Below are positions 1-8,527 of a stretch of DNA of 64,000 nucleotides, one piece after another. The translations under genes were made by a program, and so were the position numbers. The notes beneath the pieces were generated by a model, which was given only the letters and a program-made list of their open reading frames with translations, was not told the origin of the DNA and made no database searches. Position 1 is the first letter of the stretch; the number at the start of each line of letters is the position of its first letter. Source of the stretch: Candidatus Gottesmanbacteria bacterium (GTDB lineage Bacteria; Patescibacteria; Microgenomatia; 2-02-FULL-39-11); NCBI GenBank assembly GCA_016186795.1, contig JACPKY010000002.1, forward strand, positions 135,814 through 199,813, given 5' to 3'.

Positions 1-2
1 TT

Positions 3-140
3 TCGAATCAAGCGGTACAGAAAGCATGTTATACTTTACTATCTGATTTTGTAGGGAATGTTCCTATGAGACAGCTATATTTTAATCGAGATATTGGGTT
101 TCTACAGTCACTTCTTGAGAAGAATGAAGGTAAAATATGA
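3..140 (+). CDS. C-terminal end of an unidentified protein (5' truncated by window)
   Basis: An open frame enters from the left edge and runs 45 codons to a TGA at 138-140. The stop overlaps the ATG of the PqqD-like gene (ATGA), which implies an operon. The visible tail contains VPMRQLYFNRDIGF followed by a short acidic/basic end. By position this could be an HprK-like kinase or another partner of a PqqD-like protein, but that is a guess from context and the family cannot be identified from this fragment. Confidence 0.55.
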   Translation, partial: SNQAVQKACYTLLSDFVGNVPMRQLYFNRDIGFLQSLLEKNEGKI

Positions 141-424
141 GGAAAAAAATGTATAAAAGAAAACCTAACACTCTCTTCCGTCAAATTGGAAACGAATTCA
201 TATTTATTGACTACGGGGAGAGCCGATTTTATTCCCTCAACATAGTTGCATCACGTATCCTACAAATGCTTGGTTCTCCTAAAGATGTTTACCAAATTTC
301 CGAACGGGTGTCGTTGGAATTTGAAGTTCCATACAAAAAACTTCTTCAAGATATACGAAGCTTTTTGCAGGTGGCTGTTAAACGGGGTTTGGTGAAAGAA
401 GTTTTTATTACCGAATCCGAGTAA
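137..424 (+). CDS. PqqD-like peptide-chaperone (RRE-type) domain protein
   Basis: A 95-aa protein with the PqqD family layout: an N-terminal beta region (NEFIFIDYGESRFYSLN), the conserved LN-x-x-A-S-R-I-L-x-M-L helix, then a winged-helix-like C-terminus (YKKLLQDIRSFLQVAVKRGLV). PqqD-like domains bind leader peptides for modifying enzymes or proteases in RiPP systems. It is translationally coupled (ATGA) to the gene entering from the left and its 3' end overlaps the convergent gene by 17 nt. An S26-type peptidase lies 1.6 kb away. No precursor peptide was recognised, so the role is unproven. Confidence 0.7.
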   Translation: MRKKMYKRKPNTLFRQIGNEFIFIDYGESRFYSLNIVASRILQMLGSPKDVYQISERVSLEFEVPYKKLLQDIRSFLQVAVKRGLVKEVFITESE

Positions 425-1013
425 CTGTTTCTTTGCTCATTTTACTTGTTAGAACATTTCCTACCTCTTCTATTTCTACATAATCGCCTACCGCCAGATC
501 TTGAGCGGTTATTTCTGTAATCAATCCAGTCGTACTATCTTTTGAGTAAAAAGAAATAGAAACTTGCGAGGTTTGAACTACGTATGGGTACGTACTGGCC
601 TTTGTTTGTGGGTCTTCAATCTGTAAGAGGAAAAAATGTTCTTTTGGTTTTCCCTGCAGTGTCACTGTGGCATCTGTATCGATTCTAGTGATTTTACCAG
701 CAAGTGTATATGATATTGTGCCTTCCTTAACAAGCGATGCGTCAGAATTGGTAAGGACATCGGTAAGACTTCGAATAAATTCGAGTTTTCCGGCAGGATT
801 TCCAACTGTTACGTCAGCTGGCTTTGACTGAACAACGACACTTGATTGATCAATGGAGTTAATTGGTGGTGGGGTTGGTATTGTACTTTCCTGGGGAATT
901 CCCGGAACAAGCTTATTTCCAAAGGTGCTATTGTAATTTACGCCTGCGTATAAACCTATTTCGAAGACGATAACTAAAACAAGAAGAATAAAAACCCCGT
1001 AGAGCAGTTTCAT
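408..1013 (-). CDS. Membrane-anchored protein of unknown function
   Basis: A 201-aa protein. Residues 3-25 form one hydrophobic segment, most likely an uncleaved signal anchor. A low-complexity linker rich in P, S and T (about residues 40-65) leads to a C-terminal domain of about 110 residues with alternating beta-type sequence, ending in GDYVEIEEVGNVLTSKMSKETV. It is probably exported with the C-terminus outside. The family is not recognised; an OB-like or beta-barrel fold is only a guess. It converges on and overlaps the PqqD-like gene by 17 nt. Confidence 0.6.
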   Translation of the reverse strand: MKLLYGVFILLVLVIVFEIGLYAGVNYNSTFGNKLVPGIPQESTIPTPPPINSIDQSSVVVQSKPADVTVGNPAGKLEFIRSLTDVLTNSDASLVKEGTISYTLAGKITRIDTDATVTLQGKPKEHFFLLQIEDPQTKASTYPYVVQTSQVSISFYSKDSTTGLITEITAQDLAVGDYVEIEEVGNVLTSKMSKETVTRIR

Positions 1014-1232
1014 GATATTAGTACGAGTTTAAAATCGGTGTGTTTTGAACACTTTTGAGAATTTTTGGTTTTTCGTACTTCTTTTTTGCTTTAAAGCTTC
1101 GCTGCTTTTTCATAGCAATTCATAGGTATAAAAACAGTGTATCGAGGCTTTCAACTGTTGTCAAGATGGAATTCAGAGGGTAAAATGAGCATAATACATT
1201 AGGATTTGAAATCCAGTATATACTATATTTCT

Positions 1233-2042
1233 ATGATCCGTCGCTTCAAAACGATTCATGGACTCCTCGTAGTCACCGTTCTTCTTGGGATTTTTGCTGC
1301 GGGATACTATTTTTACTTTCGAGTAAGAGAAAGCACAACAGTATTTGCTACCGTTACCATCATCAGACCGGAGGATGTTTCGACTCAGGCGCCATTTAAT
1401 TGGACTCATGACTGGATAGCCAGGGAAATAAGAGTCGGAGATCGCGAAATTTCACCTTTTGGTGAAGTGAAGGCACAGGTTTACGATGTAAATTCGTACG
1501 AAGGTGGGTTTGATGGGAGATTTGTCTATGTCGTATTGAAAATGAACACCATAAGAGATAGGAGTGGTCAGTACCTATATAAGAATAAACCTATAAGTGT
1601 AGGATCCCTTATCGATGTCAAGTTAAATTCAACAGCGTTTAAAGCATATGTTATCGCTGTTGGTAAAAATCCCCCTCAATCTACATCAAAATTACTTATC
1701 GTGAACTTATATGGAAAGCGGATTGATTGGTGGATAGCTGAGAATTTGAAACTAGGATCCGAAATTGTCGATGGAAATGGGAAAGTAATTGGCAAAATTA
1801 TTAAGTATTCCTCAGTCCCCTCTTATTCGGGAGGCATACAGACAGATCCAGATCCGCAAAAAAGAGATCTCTATCTCCAAATGAAGATTCTTGTGAGAGA
1901 TTTTCATGGGACGTACTATTTTGAAGAGGAACAAAAAGTGAAGGTTCATGAGAGACTTTTTCTCCCGTTTCGCGAACTCAATATCGAGGAGTTATTTGTT
2001 ACATCTATCGGTGATGTACTGGAAGCTCAAACAATAGATTAA
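1233..2042 (+). CDS. Single-pass exported protein, possibly DUF4330-like
   Basis: A 269-aa protein starting at the ATG at 1233; an upstream in-frame TTG at 1206 is less likely because a -10-like TATACT lies between them at 1219-1224. Residues about 8-28 form one transmembrane anchor. The rest is beta-rich with phrases such as GDREISPFGEVKAQVYDV and NKPISVGSLIDVKL, which resemble DUF4330-type proteins from memory only. It is likely anchored in the membrane facing out. The function is unknown. The convergent S26-type gene starts 4 nt after its stop. Confidence 0.6.
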   Translation: MIRRFKTIHGLLVVTVLLGIFAAGYYFYFRVRESTTVFATVTIIRPEDVSTQAPFNWTHDWIAREIRVGDREISPFGEVKAQVYDVNSYEGGFDGRFVYVVLKMNTIRDRSGQYLYKNKPISVGSLIDVKLNSTAFKAYVIAVGKNPPQSTSKLLIVNLYGKRIDWWIAENLKLGSEIVDGNGKVIGKIIKYSSVPSYSGGIQTDPDPQKRDLYLQMKILVRDFHGTYYFEEEQKVKVHERLFLPFRELNIEELFVTSIGDVLEAQTID

Positions 2043-2046
2043 TTTT

Positions 2047-2496
2047 TCAAAAAAGTGCAAGTCGAAGAAGTATTTTTCTCCCCCGAAGTATTTTTGTCAT
2101 CACTCTTCTGAACCATGCTGGTCCTACAGAAGTGCAGATTGAATAAAAGAAAAAATACCACTTAATATATTTGAAATACAAAGAAGAAAGTTTGAGGGTG
2201 CCGTACTTTCCATCAATTCGCTCAAGAATTCCCACGATATGTTCATGGGTGATCGGGGGGTCGCGATACGGAGTATTATCTCCTTTTGTTTGAAGGTACT
2301 TACCGTAAATCTTTAGTATTCTATGCCCGATAAGGTGACTATCTTGATAGTACACCACAATATCTGCAAGATTAAAATTCTTCCGTGACGGTTTAACGAA
2401 GAGTTTATCCCCCGCATTCATCAATGGTGCCATACTCTCCCCGCTTGCTTTTCCAATATAGAGTGCGTTTGTATGGTGTTTTATCTTTTCTTCCAT
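2047..2496 (-). CDS. S24/S26-family peptidase (signal-peptidase-like, His-type dyad)
   Basis: A 149-aa protein. The GESMAPLMNAGDKLFV motif carries the putative nucleophile Ser. The second motif, LIGHRILK, has His where bacterial signal peptidase I has Lys, as in SipW, archaeal and ER signal peptidases. TKGDNTPYRD matches the third conserved box. The usual N-terminal membrane anchor is missing; instead a hydrophobic C-terminal stretch (KWYFFFYSICTSVGPAWF) may tether it. Its proximity to a PqqD-like gene suggests leader-peptide processing, but ordinary signal cleavage is equally possible. Confidence 0.75.
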   Translation of the reverse strand: MEEKIKHHTNALYIGKASGESMAPLMNAGDKLFVKPSRKNFNLADIVVYYQDSHLIGHRILKIYGKYLQTKGDNTPYRDPPITHEHIVGILERIDGKYGTLKLSSLYFKYIKWYFFFYSICTSVGPAWFRRVMTKILRGRKILLRLALF

Positions 2497-2558
2497 AGTC
2501 TATCTGCCTTCTAGGTATTTTCCGAAAAGTTGCATCATGTTAGTATAAGAGAAACGGT

Positions 2559-4349
2559 ATGATTTTCCTAGGACTTGCTGCTCTTTTTTTCCTTCCGATA
2601 ATCGAGTCATTTTCGCGAGATTTTGGGTTTTTGATTCTCATCTTTGGCACTGTTTGTATAACTCTTGATCATATTTTGAAGCGGAGAGAACCGCGCGGGT
2701 GGATTCCCTTTTTATTTTTTCTTACTCTTGTAAGTTTTATTCCATCGCTTTTTTATTCTATCTCTATTGAGCGGAGTTTATGGGAATTTACGCGCTATGT
2801 TTCGTACTTTTTACTATTTTTGTCCTTTTATACCTATTCAAACAAAGATGTCTTATGCCGCTATTTTCTTATTCCAATGGTTTGTGTTAACAGTATCATT
2901 TTATCAATACTGTGGGTGATGTTTTCATTTCTTCCTCAAGAATTTAGCACACAAATATCGGGGATGAATCTTTTCTTTCCCACTTTTGGACACAACAGAA
3001 TTTCGGAACTGTATATCTTCTCACTTCCCACATTTCTTTTTTTATGGTTTACAAGTGATAGGAAAAGAAAATATGTATATCTTTTCTTTTCCATCTCCAC
3101 TTTTATCCTACTTGTTTTTACCCAATCACGAGGCTCAATGATAGCACTTTCTATTTCCTTTTTTCTCTATATTCTGCTTTCAACCAAAGCAAGAAATACT
3201 CTGCCTCATTTCATCTCCAATGTATTTAGTAGACTTCTTTCCTCTGCGGGGATTTTGATTAGTGTTACGGTAGTTTTTTTAATTGCAAGTTTTGCTTATT
3301 CACATTTCTTTGTCGCACCAGGAAACGATTATAGTGCCATCAAGGGATTTTATAAACCTCTCTGGAACGAGCGAAGAATTGAATACATAAATCATGGCTT
3401 TGCGGGATTTCAAAAATCACCGATTGTTGGTACTGGACTTGAGACATTCCGATATGTTTCACTGATGTTTCAAACTGAGAAAGATCATTGGTCGTGGTAT
3501 CTTCATAATCATATTCTGGAATTGTTTATTGAGACCGGAATTTTGGGAGGAGTACTTTTTTTATCTTTGATACTAATTCTACTATTTCAAGTGAACCGCT
3601 CCGTACAACACTCTCTTGATCAATTTGGTGTTCTACTTCCTCATGCGCTTTTTATATCTCTTATGGCATCTGGCATCCACTCCTTTTTAGACTACGACTG
3701 GCACTTTCTATCACTATTTCTTCTCTTTTGGGCTTCTGCAGGAATACTAATTGGAAATAAAAATACACTGAAAATTTGGCATTCAAGACTTTCAGTTATC
3801 AGTTTGTGTATTCTTTTTGGGTTAACTGTGGCCCTCTTCATACTACCAAAAAGTAAGAATGTTATCGAAAAGAGTGCTGATCTTCTTGAGGAAAAGAAAG
3901 AAGATGAAGCTCTTCAACTTCTTCTTTCTGCCTACACATTTGATCGTGCAAATGGAGATATTTCTGTTAAAATCGCTGATATATATTCTGAGAAAGGAGA
4001 TTGGGAAAATGCGCATCTCTGGTACCAGCGGGCAATTATTTTACAGCCATTCTATCAGAAATATTCACTCATGCAAGATATCGTTGTATATCTTGATGAA
4101 GCAGAGAGCGCATTGGGCCAATCTTCTTTTCAGGAAGCGCAATATACAATAAGAAAAGCGAAAGTAATTTATCCGTACATTTACCGGCTGCAGACTTCTA
4201 CTATTGATACGCTTTCTACTTCCGAGTTTGAAGAGCTGATTAAGTCGTTGAAGAAAGAGAGTCAACAATGGGACCCATCGGACATGGAGATACTCGTTTC
4301 TGTTGATACTATTTACTCGTTGAACCCCGAAGCGTCTTTATGGCAATAA
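2559..4349 (+). CDS. O-antigen ligase/polymerase-like membrane protein with C-terminal TPR
   Basis: A 596-aa protein with about 10-12 hydrophobic segments in residues 1-430. A large extracytoplasmic loop contains GFAGFQKSPIVGTGLETFRY and HNHILELFIETGILGG, typical of the WaaL/Wzy (PF04932) family, and TQSRGSMIAL is also characteristic. The C-terminal 170 residues form TPR-like helices (ANGDISVKIADIYSEKGDWENAHLWYQRAI). It probably transfers or polymerises lipid-linked glycans at the outer face of the membrane, or acts as a PglL-type protein glycosyltransferase; sequence alone does not decide. A -10-like TATAAG lies at 2544-2549, 9 nt before the ATG. Confidence 0.75.
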   Translation: MIFLGLAALFFLPIIESFSRDFGFLILIFGTVCITLDHILKRREPRGWIPFLFFLTLVSFIPSLFYSISIERSLWEFTRYVSYFLLFLSFYTYSNKDVLCRYFLIPMVCVNSIILSILWVMFSFLPQEFSTQISGMNLFFPTFGHNRISELYIFSLPTFLFLWFTSDRKRKYVYLFFSISTFILLVFTQSRGSMIALSISFFLYILLSTKARNTLPHFISNVFSRLLSSAGILISVTVVFLIASFAYSHFFVAPGNDYSAIKGFYKPLWNERRIEYINHGFAGFQKSPIVGTGLETFRYVSLMFQTEKDHWSWYLHNHILELFIETGILGGVLFLSLILILLFQVNRSVQHSLDQFGVLLPHALFISLMASGIHSFLDYDWHFLSLFLLFWASAGILIGNKNTLKIWHSRLSVISLCILFGLTVALFILPKSKNVIEKSADLLEEKKEDEALQLLLSAYTFDRANGDISVKIADIYSEKGDWENAHLWYQRAIILQPFYQKYSLMQDIVVYLDEAESALGQSSFQEAQYTIRKAKVIYPYIYRLQTSTIDTLSTSEFEELIKSLKKESQQWDPSDMEILVSVDTIYSLNPEASLWQ

Positions 4350-4365
4350 TCTCCTTTTTGATGAA

Positions 4366-4393
4366 TTGACAAAGGAGTTGGGTTTGTTATTCT
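4366..4393 (+). promoter_or_regulatory. Sigma70-type promoter, leaderless layout
   Basis: TTGACA (4366-4371), a 16-nt spacer and TATTCT (4388-4393), with an extended -10 TG at 4385-4386. The ATG of the surface protein starts 7 nt after the -10 ends, so transcription is predicted to begin at or within 1-2 nt of the start codon. Confidence 0.7.
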
Positions 4394-4399
4394 TAAAGT

Positions 4400-7300
4400 A
4401 TGTCGCTTGCTAAAATTTTTGCGGCTCTTATTTTCGTATGGATTGCTTTTTCGACCCTTGATATTTTCACCCCCGATAAAAACTGGTTTAGCCAATCTGC
4501 TTCTGCTCAATATTGTACATCAACTTCGCTTCAGTCACCTCCCGATATTGGATATTCAACAAGTTATGCCCAGCAAACAATTCTGAATGGTATGAATACC
4601 GGAGATGATGCTGCCTCTATAGGAAGTAAAAATATGAATGGATATTATCCAACGGCTTGGCAGGTTCCACGAGATATACAAGTAATCATGGTTCGGGCAA
4701 ATATCACACCAGATATCGATGGACTAGATATTTATGACGGTATTCCAACCACATTTTATATAAAAGCCAATAACGCGCTTGATGCACGTGCGTATGCATA
4801 TAGAATAAATTCAATACCTCTTGGGGTTCAGCATGCGATTCGAACTCACTGGGACGGTAACGCTTCATACTGTGCTTCTACATCGACTCAGTGGTCGTAT
4901 TTTACCCGGTTTAACCCTGGGTATCACCAGAGTTGCACCGCTTGGAGCGCGTGTAGTAACTCTTGTGGTACTGGTACACAGACCAGGACCTGTTCATGCT
5001 ATCGAGATACCGACAATGGCCAAGTTGACAACTCTTGGTGTGGAGACCCTTCCGAATCCCAATCATGTACGGATTACTCCGGTTGTGGTCCTTGCACGGT
5101 TTCAAACCAATCCCCAACATCTGGTTGTTTTGACTATGACCCTACTTATAGTTTGAGTATGGGTGGAGTTGGTGCAAGTCGTGCACAATTTCATATAGAC
5201 ACATCCAGTCCTCCTAATTCTCCATATACATGTGATAGCGGAATAACGACATCTTCCACCTATAATTGCTCACTGGCAACAGGAAGTTATCGGTGGAATG
5301 CAGAAGTATCATCAATTCAAGGATGTACAGATTCTGGATTTTTACCATCAGCAGGATATGCCTATAGTATTGATAAAACAGCTCCTCCAGTCCCTTCTGG
5401 ACTGAATATTGTTTGTAATCCCAATGGTACTGTTACAGCTAGCTGGAATGCTGTGAGTGACACAGGGTGCGGTGGAATGTCCACCACCCCTTACTGGTCT
5501 CAGATCTCTACGAGTGCTACTTTTTCGTCAGTTCCTGATTGGTATAACAGCTGGATAAATGAAACCTCAAGAACAAGCTCGACAACCTTTGCACCAGGAA
5601 CCACAGTCTATGCGCATGTAAGAAGCCGGGATTCATTGGATAATCAGTCTTCCTGGAGTGCAAATGATTCGTGTACGTTTCCATTACCTACCAATACCCC
5701 AACGCCAACCCGAACCCCAACTCCAACTCCAACGAGAACGCCGACTCCGACACTACCTCCATGCTCACTATCAAACCAACTCCCCCTCTCTGGTTGTTAT
5801 GGCACAGATCCTACATATTCCGCCACTCTCGGAGGTGGTGCCAATAGAATCCAATTCCATGTAGATACAAGTTCTCCTCCGAATAGTCCGTATATCTGTG
5901 ATAGTGGGGTCACTGCATCAACTTCATATTCCTGTACATTAGGAACAGGTACGTACTATTGGAATGCGCAAGCAAGTTCCTCTACAGGATCGTGTACAAC
6001 CTCTGCCTATGTTCCTGTAAATGGCTACTCAGTAAGTGTTGATAAAATAGCACCAATTATTCCTCTCCCGAATATTGTATGTAACACGAATGGGACAGTA
6101 AGTGTTTCCTGGGGGGCAGTAAGCGATGCAGGCTGTGGAGGGATGTCTTCTACTCCCTATTGGTCTCAAATTTCCACCGATCCCGCTTTTGGGACAGTTC
6201 CAGACTGGTATAATAGTTGGATCAATGAGACGTCACGTACTAGTACAACGACATTTGCAGCTGGAACGATAGTCTATGCGCATGTAAGAAGCCGAGATAT
6301 CTTTGATAATCAATCACCATGGAGCCCAAATGATAATTGTACTTTTCCTACACCTACTCCAACTCGAACTCCAACACCGACCCCCACCCGGACACCTACT
6401 CCTACTGCTACCAGAACTCCAACTCCAACACCACTTGTCGGCTGTTGGGGAGCATGTACCGGTGACGCACAGTGTGCTTCTGGGAACTGTGATCCCTTCC
6501 TCCTCCAATGTACCGGCGGATCATGTCCAACGGCAACACCAACGATTACGCCGACTCGTACTCCTACTCCAACACCTACAAGGACACCAACACCTACTGC
6601 TACCAGAACTCCAACACCAACTCCCACAAGAACTCCAACTCCGACACCTTTAATCCAATGTTTGGGGTCTTGTACTGCTGACGAAGAGTGTGCCTCGGGC
6701 AATTGCGACCCCTTCTATCTCCAATGTACCTCCGGTCCAGGAGGACCATGTCCGACATTTACGCCTTCCCCTACTAATACTCCCACTCCCACCCCAACCC
6801 GGACACCAACCCCTACTCCTACCCGAACTCCGACACCAACGCCAACTGCAACTAGAACACCAACGCCAACACCGACAATTACTCCAACACCAACTCCAAC
6901 ATCTGTTGCATGTTGGGGTGCCTGTACAGGAGATGCCCAGTGTGCATCCGGAAACTGCGACCCGTTCCTTTTGCAATGTACCGGTGGGTCATGTCCAACG
7001 GCAACACCGACAATTACTCCAACGAGAACACCAACGCCAACTGCAACCAGAACACCAACGCCAACTGCAACCAGAACCCCAACGCCAACGAATACACCGA
7101 CCCCAACGAATACTCCAACTCCAACGCCGGCTGCTTGTAACGACAGCTGTACCGGAAATGAACAATGTTTATCAGAATATTGCTATCCATTTACTCTGTC
7201 GTGTAGAAATATTAGTTGTCCTGATAATACAAACTGTATTTGTGGACCAACACCCACAGCTACCCCCACGAATACGCCGATACCAACAAATACACCAACG

Positions 7301-8527
7301 CCGACAGTTACTCCAACCCCAGGATTTGGGCAGTGCAGTGGTGCGTGCACTTCCGATGTCGATTGTTCGGGCTCAACCGGTTATTGTTACCCTTTTTATC
7401 TTCTTTGTAGAAATGTAAGCTGTCCAGAAAATGCTTCGTGCGACTGTTCACAACTTCAGCCAAGTGCAACTCCGACGCCAACCATTACACCTTCCGTTAC
7501 ACCAGGCGGGCCAACATTAACGCCAACTCCCCCCTTAACGCCAACACCAACGATTCAGGCCGGAATGTGTAACGCAACGTGTTCATCAGATTTAGAATGT
7601 GCTCCTTCAACAAACTATTGTGATCCTTACATTCTTCAGTGCAGAAATGCGTTATGTAGTGCCGATATTGACTGTGACTGTGCAACAGCAAACCCAACGA
7701 TTACTCCAACATCTCCTCCTGGTGCAACGGCGACGCCATCTCCTACTCGTACACCGACTCCAACAGCATCGACTACTCCTGCGCCTGATGCATGGACGCA
7801 AGTTCTCGGAGGAGATGTAAGTTTTTCCTCCCTTACAGAAACAATTCCTCATAACGAGTACTTTCTTGATGAGATTCCTAATGCACCGAACAGCTCTGGA
7901 ATTATTTTTGGAAACGATGTGACATTTACGTATGATTCCCAAACGGAAAATACGGCTTCTCCAGATCGCTGGATCGTAAAGACAAGTACAACTTTGACGA
8001 ATTCGTATTCATATGACTATTATTACGAACTTTTAAAAGGACAAGCGGTAAATAGTTCAGGAACCGTTGTCGGGAGTGGGTTGGCATTTGATAAAAACAT
8101 CTATTATTATTCTGATGCTTCTGGAGCGTTTACCCTTGATTCGAATTTGGAAAATGGAATTCTGGGAGGATCAGTCCAAGCTGTCGTTTTTCTCATTGAC
8201 GGTTCTCTTACCATAGACCAATCGTTTGCTCCAAATCCTTCAAGCAAAACTCCAGTATTTATTGTTCGGGATACTATTACAGTCAGTGGCAACATTGGTA
8301 CTCTCTCAGGTATCTATATTTCGGGTGGAGCATTTACCGTTGCGGATGGGTCGGCGACACGTTTTATTCTCAATGGTATGGTATATGCGAACGATCTTAT
8401 TCTGCAAAAGACCTATCAGAGTTTGACTCTTCCAGCACACCAGTTTATTTATCAACCGAAATATATTCTTGATCTTCTCCCCTATCTTGGGCGAGCACAA
8501 GTGAACTGGCAGGAGGTAACACCATGA
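4400..8527 (+). CDS. Giant secreted modular repeat protein (adhesin-like)
   Basis: A 1375-aa protein. A signal peptide covers about residues 1-37, ending SASAQ. One thrombospondin-type-1-like segment (WSACSNSCGTGTQTRTC) starts near residue 179. Two fibronectin-like repeats of about 195 residues follow (about 232-428 and 455-650; each has NGTVxxSW, YWSQIST and YAHVRSRD). Six Cys-rich modules start at C682, C754, C838, C913, C979 and C1057, separated by TPTPTRTPTPT linkers. Residues about 1130-1375 form a beta-solenoid-like C-terminal domain. There is no LPXTG or C-terminal anchor. It overlaps the next pseudopilin gene by 4 nt, which suggests the product is a pilus- or surface-associated adhesin; that role is inference. 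Confidence 0.8.
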   Translation: MSLAKIFAALIFVWIAFSTLDIFTPDKNWFSQSASAQYCTSTSLQSPPDIGYSTSYAQQTILNGMNTGDDAASIGSKNMNGYYPTAWQVPRDIQVIMVRANITPDIDGLDIYDGIPTTFYIKANNALDARAYAYRINSIPLGVQHAIRTHWDGNASYCASTSTQWSYFTRFNPGYHQSCTAWSACSNSCGTGTQTRTCSCYRDTDNGQVDNSWCGDPSESQSCTDYSGCGPCTVSNQSPTSGCFDYDPTYSLSMGGVGASRAQFHIDTSSPPNSPYTCDSGITTSSTYNCSLATGSYRWNAEVSSIQGCTDSGFLPSAGYAYSIDKTAPPVPSGLNIVCNPNGTVTASWNAVSDTGCGGMSTTPYWSQISTSATFSSVPDWYNSWINETSRTSSTTFAPGTTVYAHVRSRDSLDNQSSWSANDSCTFPLPTNTPTPTRTPTPTPTRTPTPTLPPCSLSNQLPLSGCYGTDPTYSATLGGGANRIQFHVDTSSPPNSPYICDSGVTASTSYSCTLGTGTYYWNAQASSSTGSCTTSAYVPVNGYSVSVDKIAPIIPLPNIVCNTNGTVSVSWGAVSDAGCGGMSSTPYWSQISTDPAFGTVPDWYNSWINETSRTSTTTFAAGTIVYAHVRSRDIFDNQSPWSPNDNCTFPTPTPTRTPTPTPTRTPTPTATRTPTPTPLVGCWGACTGDAQCASGNCDPFLLQCTGGSCPTATPTITPTRTPTPTPTRTPTPTATRTPTPTPTRTPTPTPLIQCLGSCTADEECASGNCDPFYLQCTSGPGGPCPTFTPSPTNTPTPTPTRTPTPTPTRTPTPTPTATRTPTPTPTITPTPTPTSVACWGACTGDAQCASGNCDPFLLQCTGGSCPTATPTITPTRTPTPTATRTPTPTATRTPTPTNTPTPTNTPTPTPAACNDSCTGNEQCLSEYCYPFTLSCRNISCPDNTNCICGPTPTATPTNTPIPTNTPTPTVTPTPGFGQCSGACTSDVDCSGSTGYCYPFYLLCRNVSCPENASCDCSQLQPSATPTPTITPSVTPGGPTLTPTPPLTPTPTIQAGMCNATCSSDLECAPSTNYCDPYILQCRNALCSADIDCDCATANPTITPTSPPGATATPSPTRTPTPTASTTPAPDAWTQVLGGDVSFSSLTETIPHNEYFLDEIPNAPNSSGIIFGNDVTFTYDSQTENTASPDRWIVKTSTTLTNSYSYDYYYELLKGQAVNSSGTVVGSGLAFDKNIYYYSDASGAFTLDSNLENGILGGSVQAVVFLIDGSLTIDQSFAPNPSSKTPVFIVRDTITVSGNIGTLSGIYISGGAFTVADGSATRFILNGMVYANDLILQKTYQSLTLPAHQFIYQPKYILDLLPYLGRAQVNWQEVTP

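Noticed and set aside
5690..7560. Tandem short repeats resembling a CRISPR or minisatellite array
   Set aside because: They are coding TPTPT linkers with variable codons; there are no regular repeat/spacer units or cas genes.
6303..7820. Several long open frames on both strands within the giant surface-protein gene
   Set aside because: They are products of the repetitive ACN/CCN linker codons, with Q/R/L- or V/G-only compositions, and they overlap a frame with a signal peptide and conserved modules.
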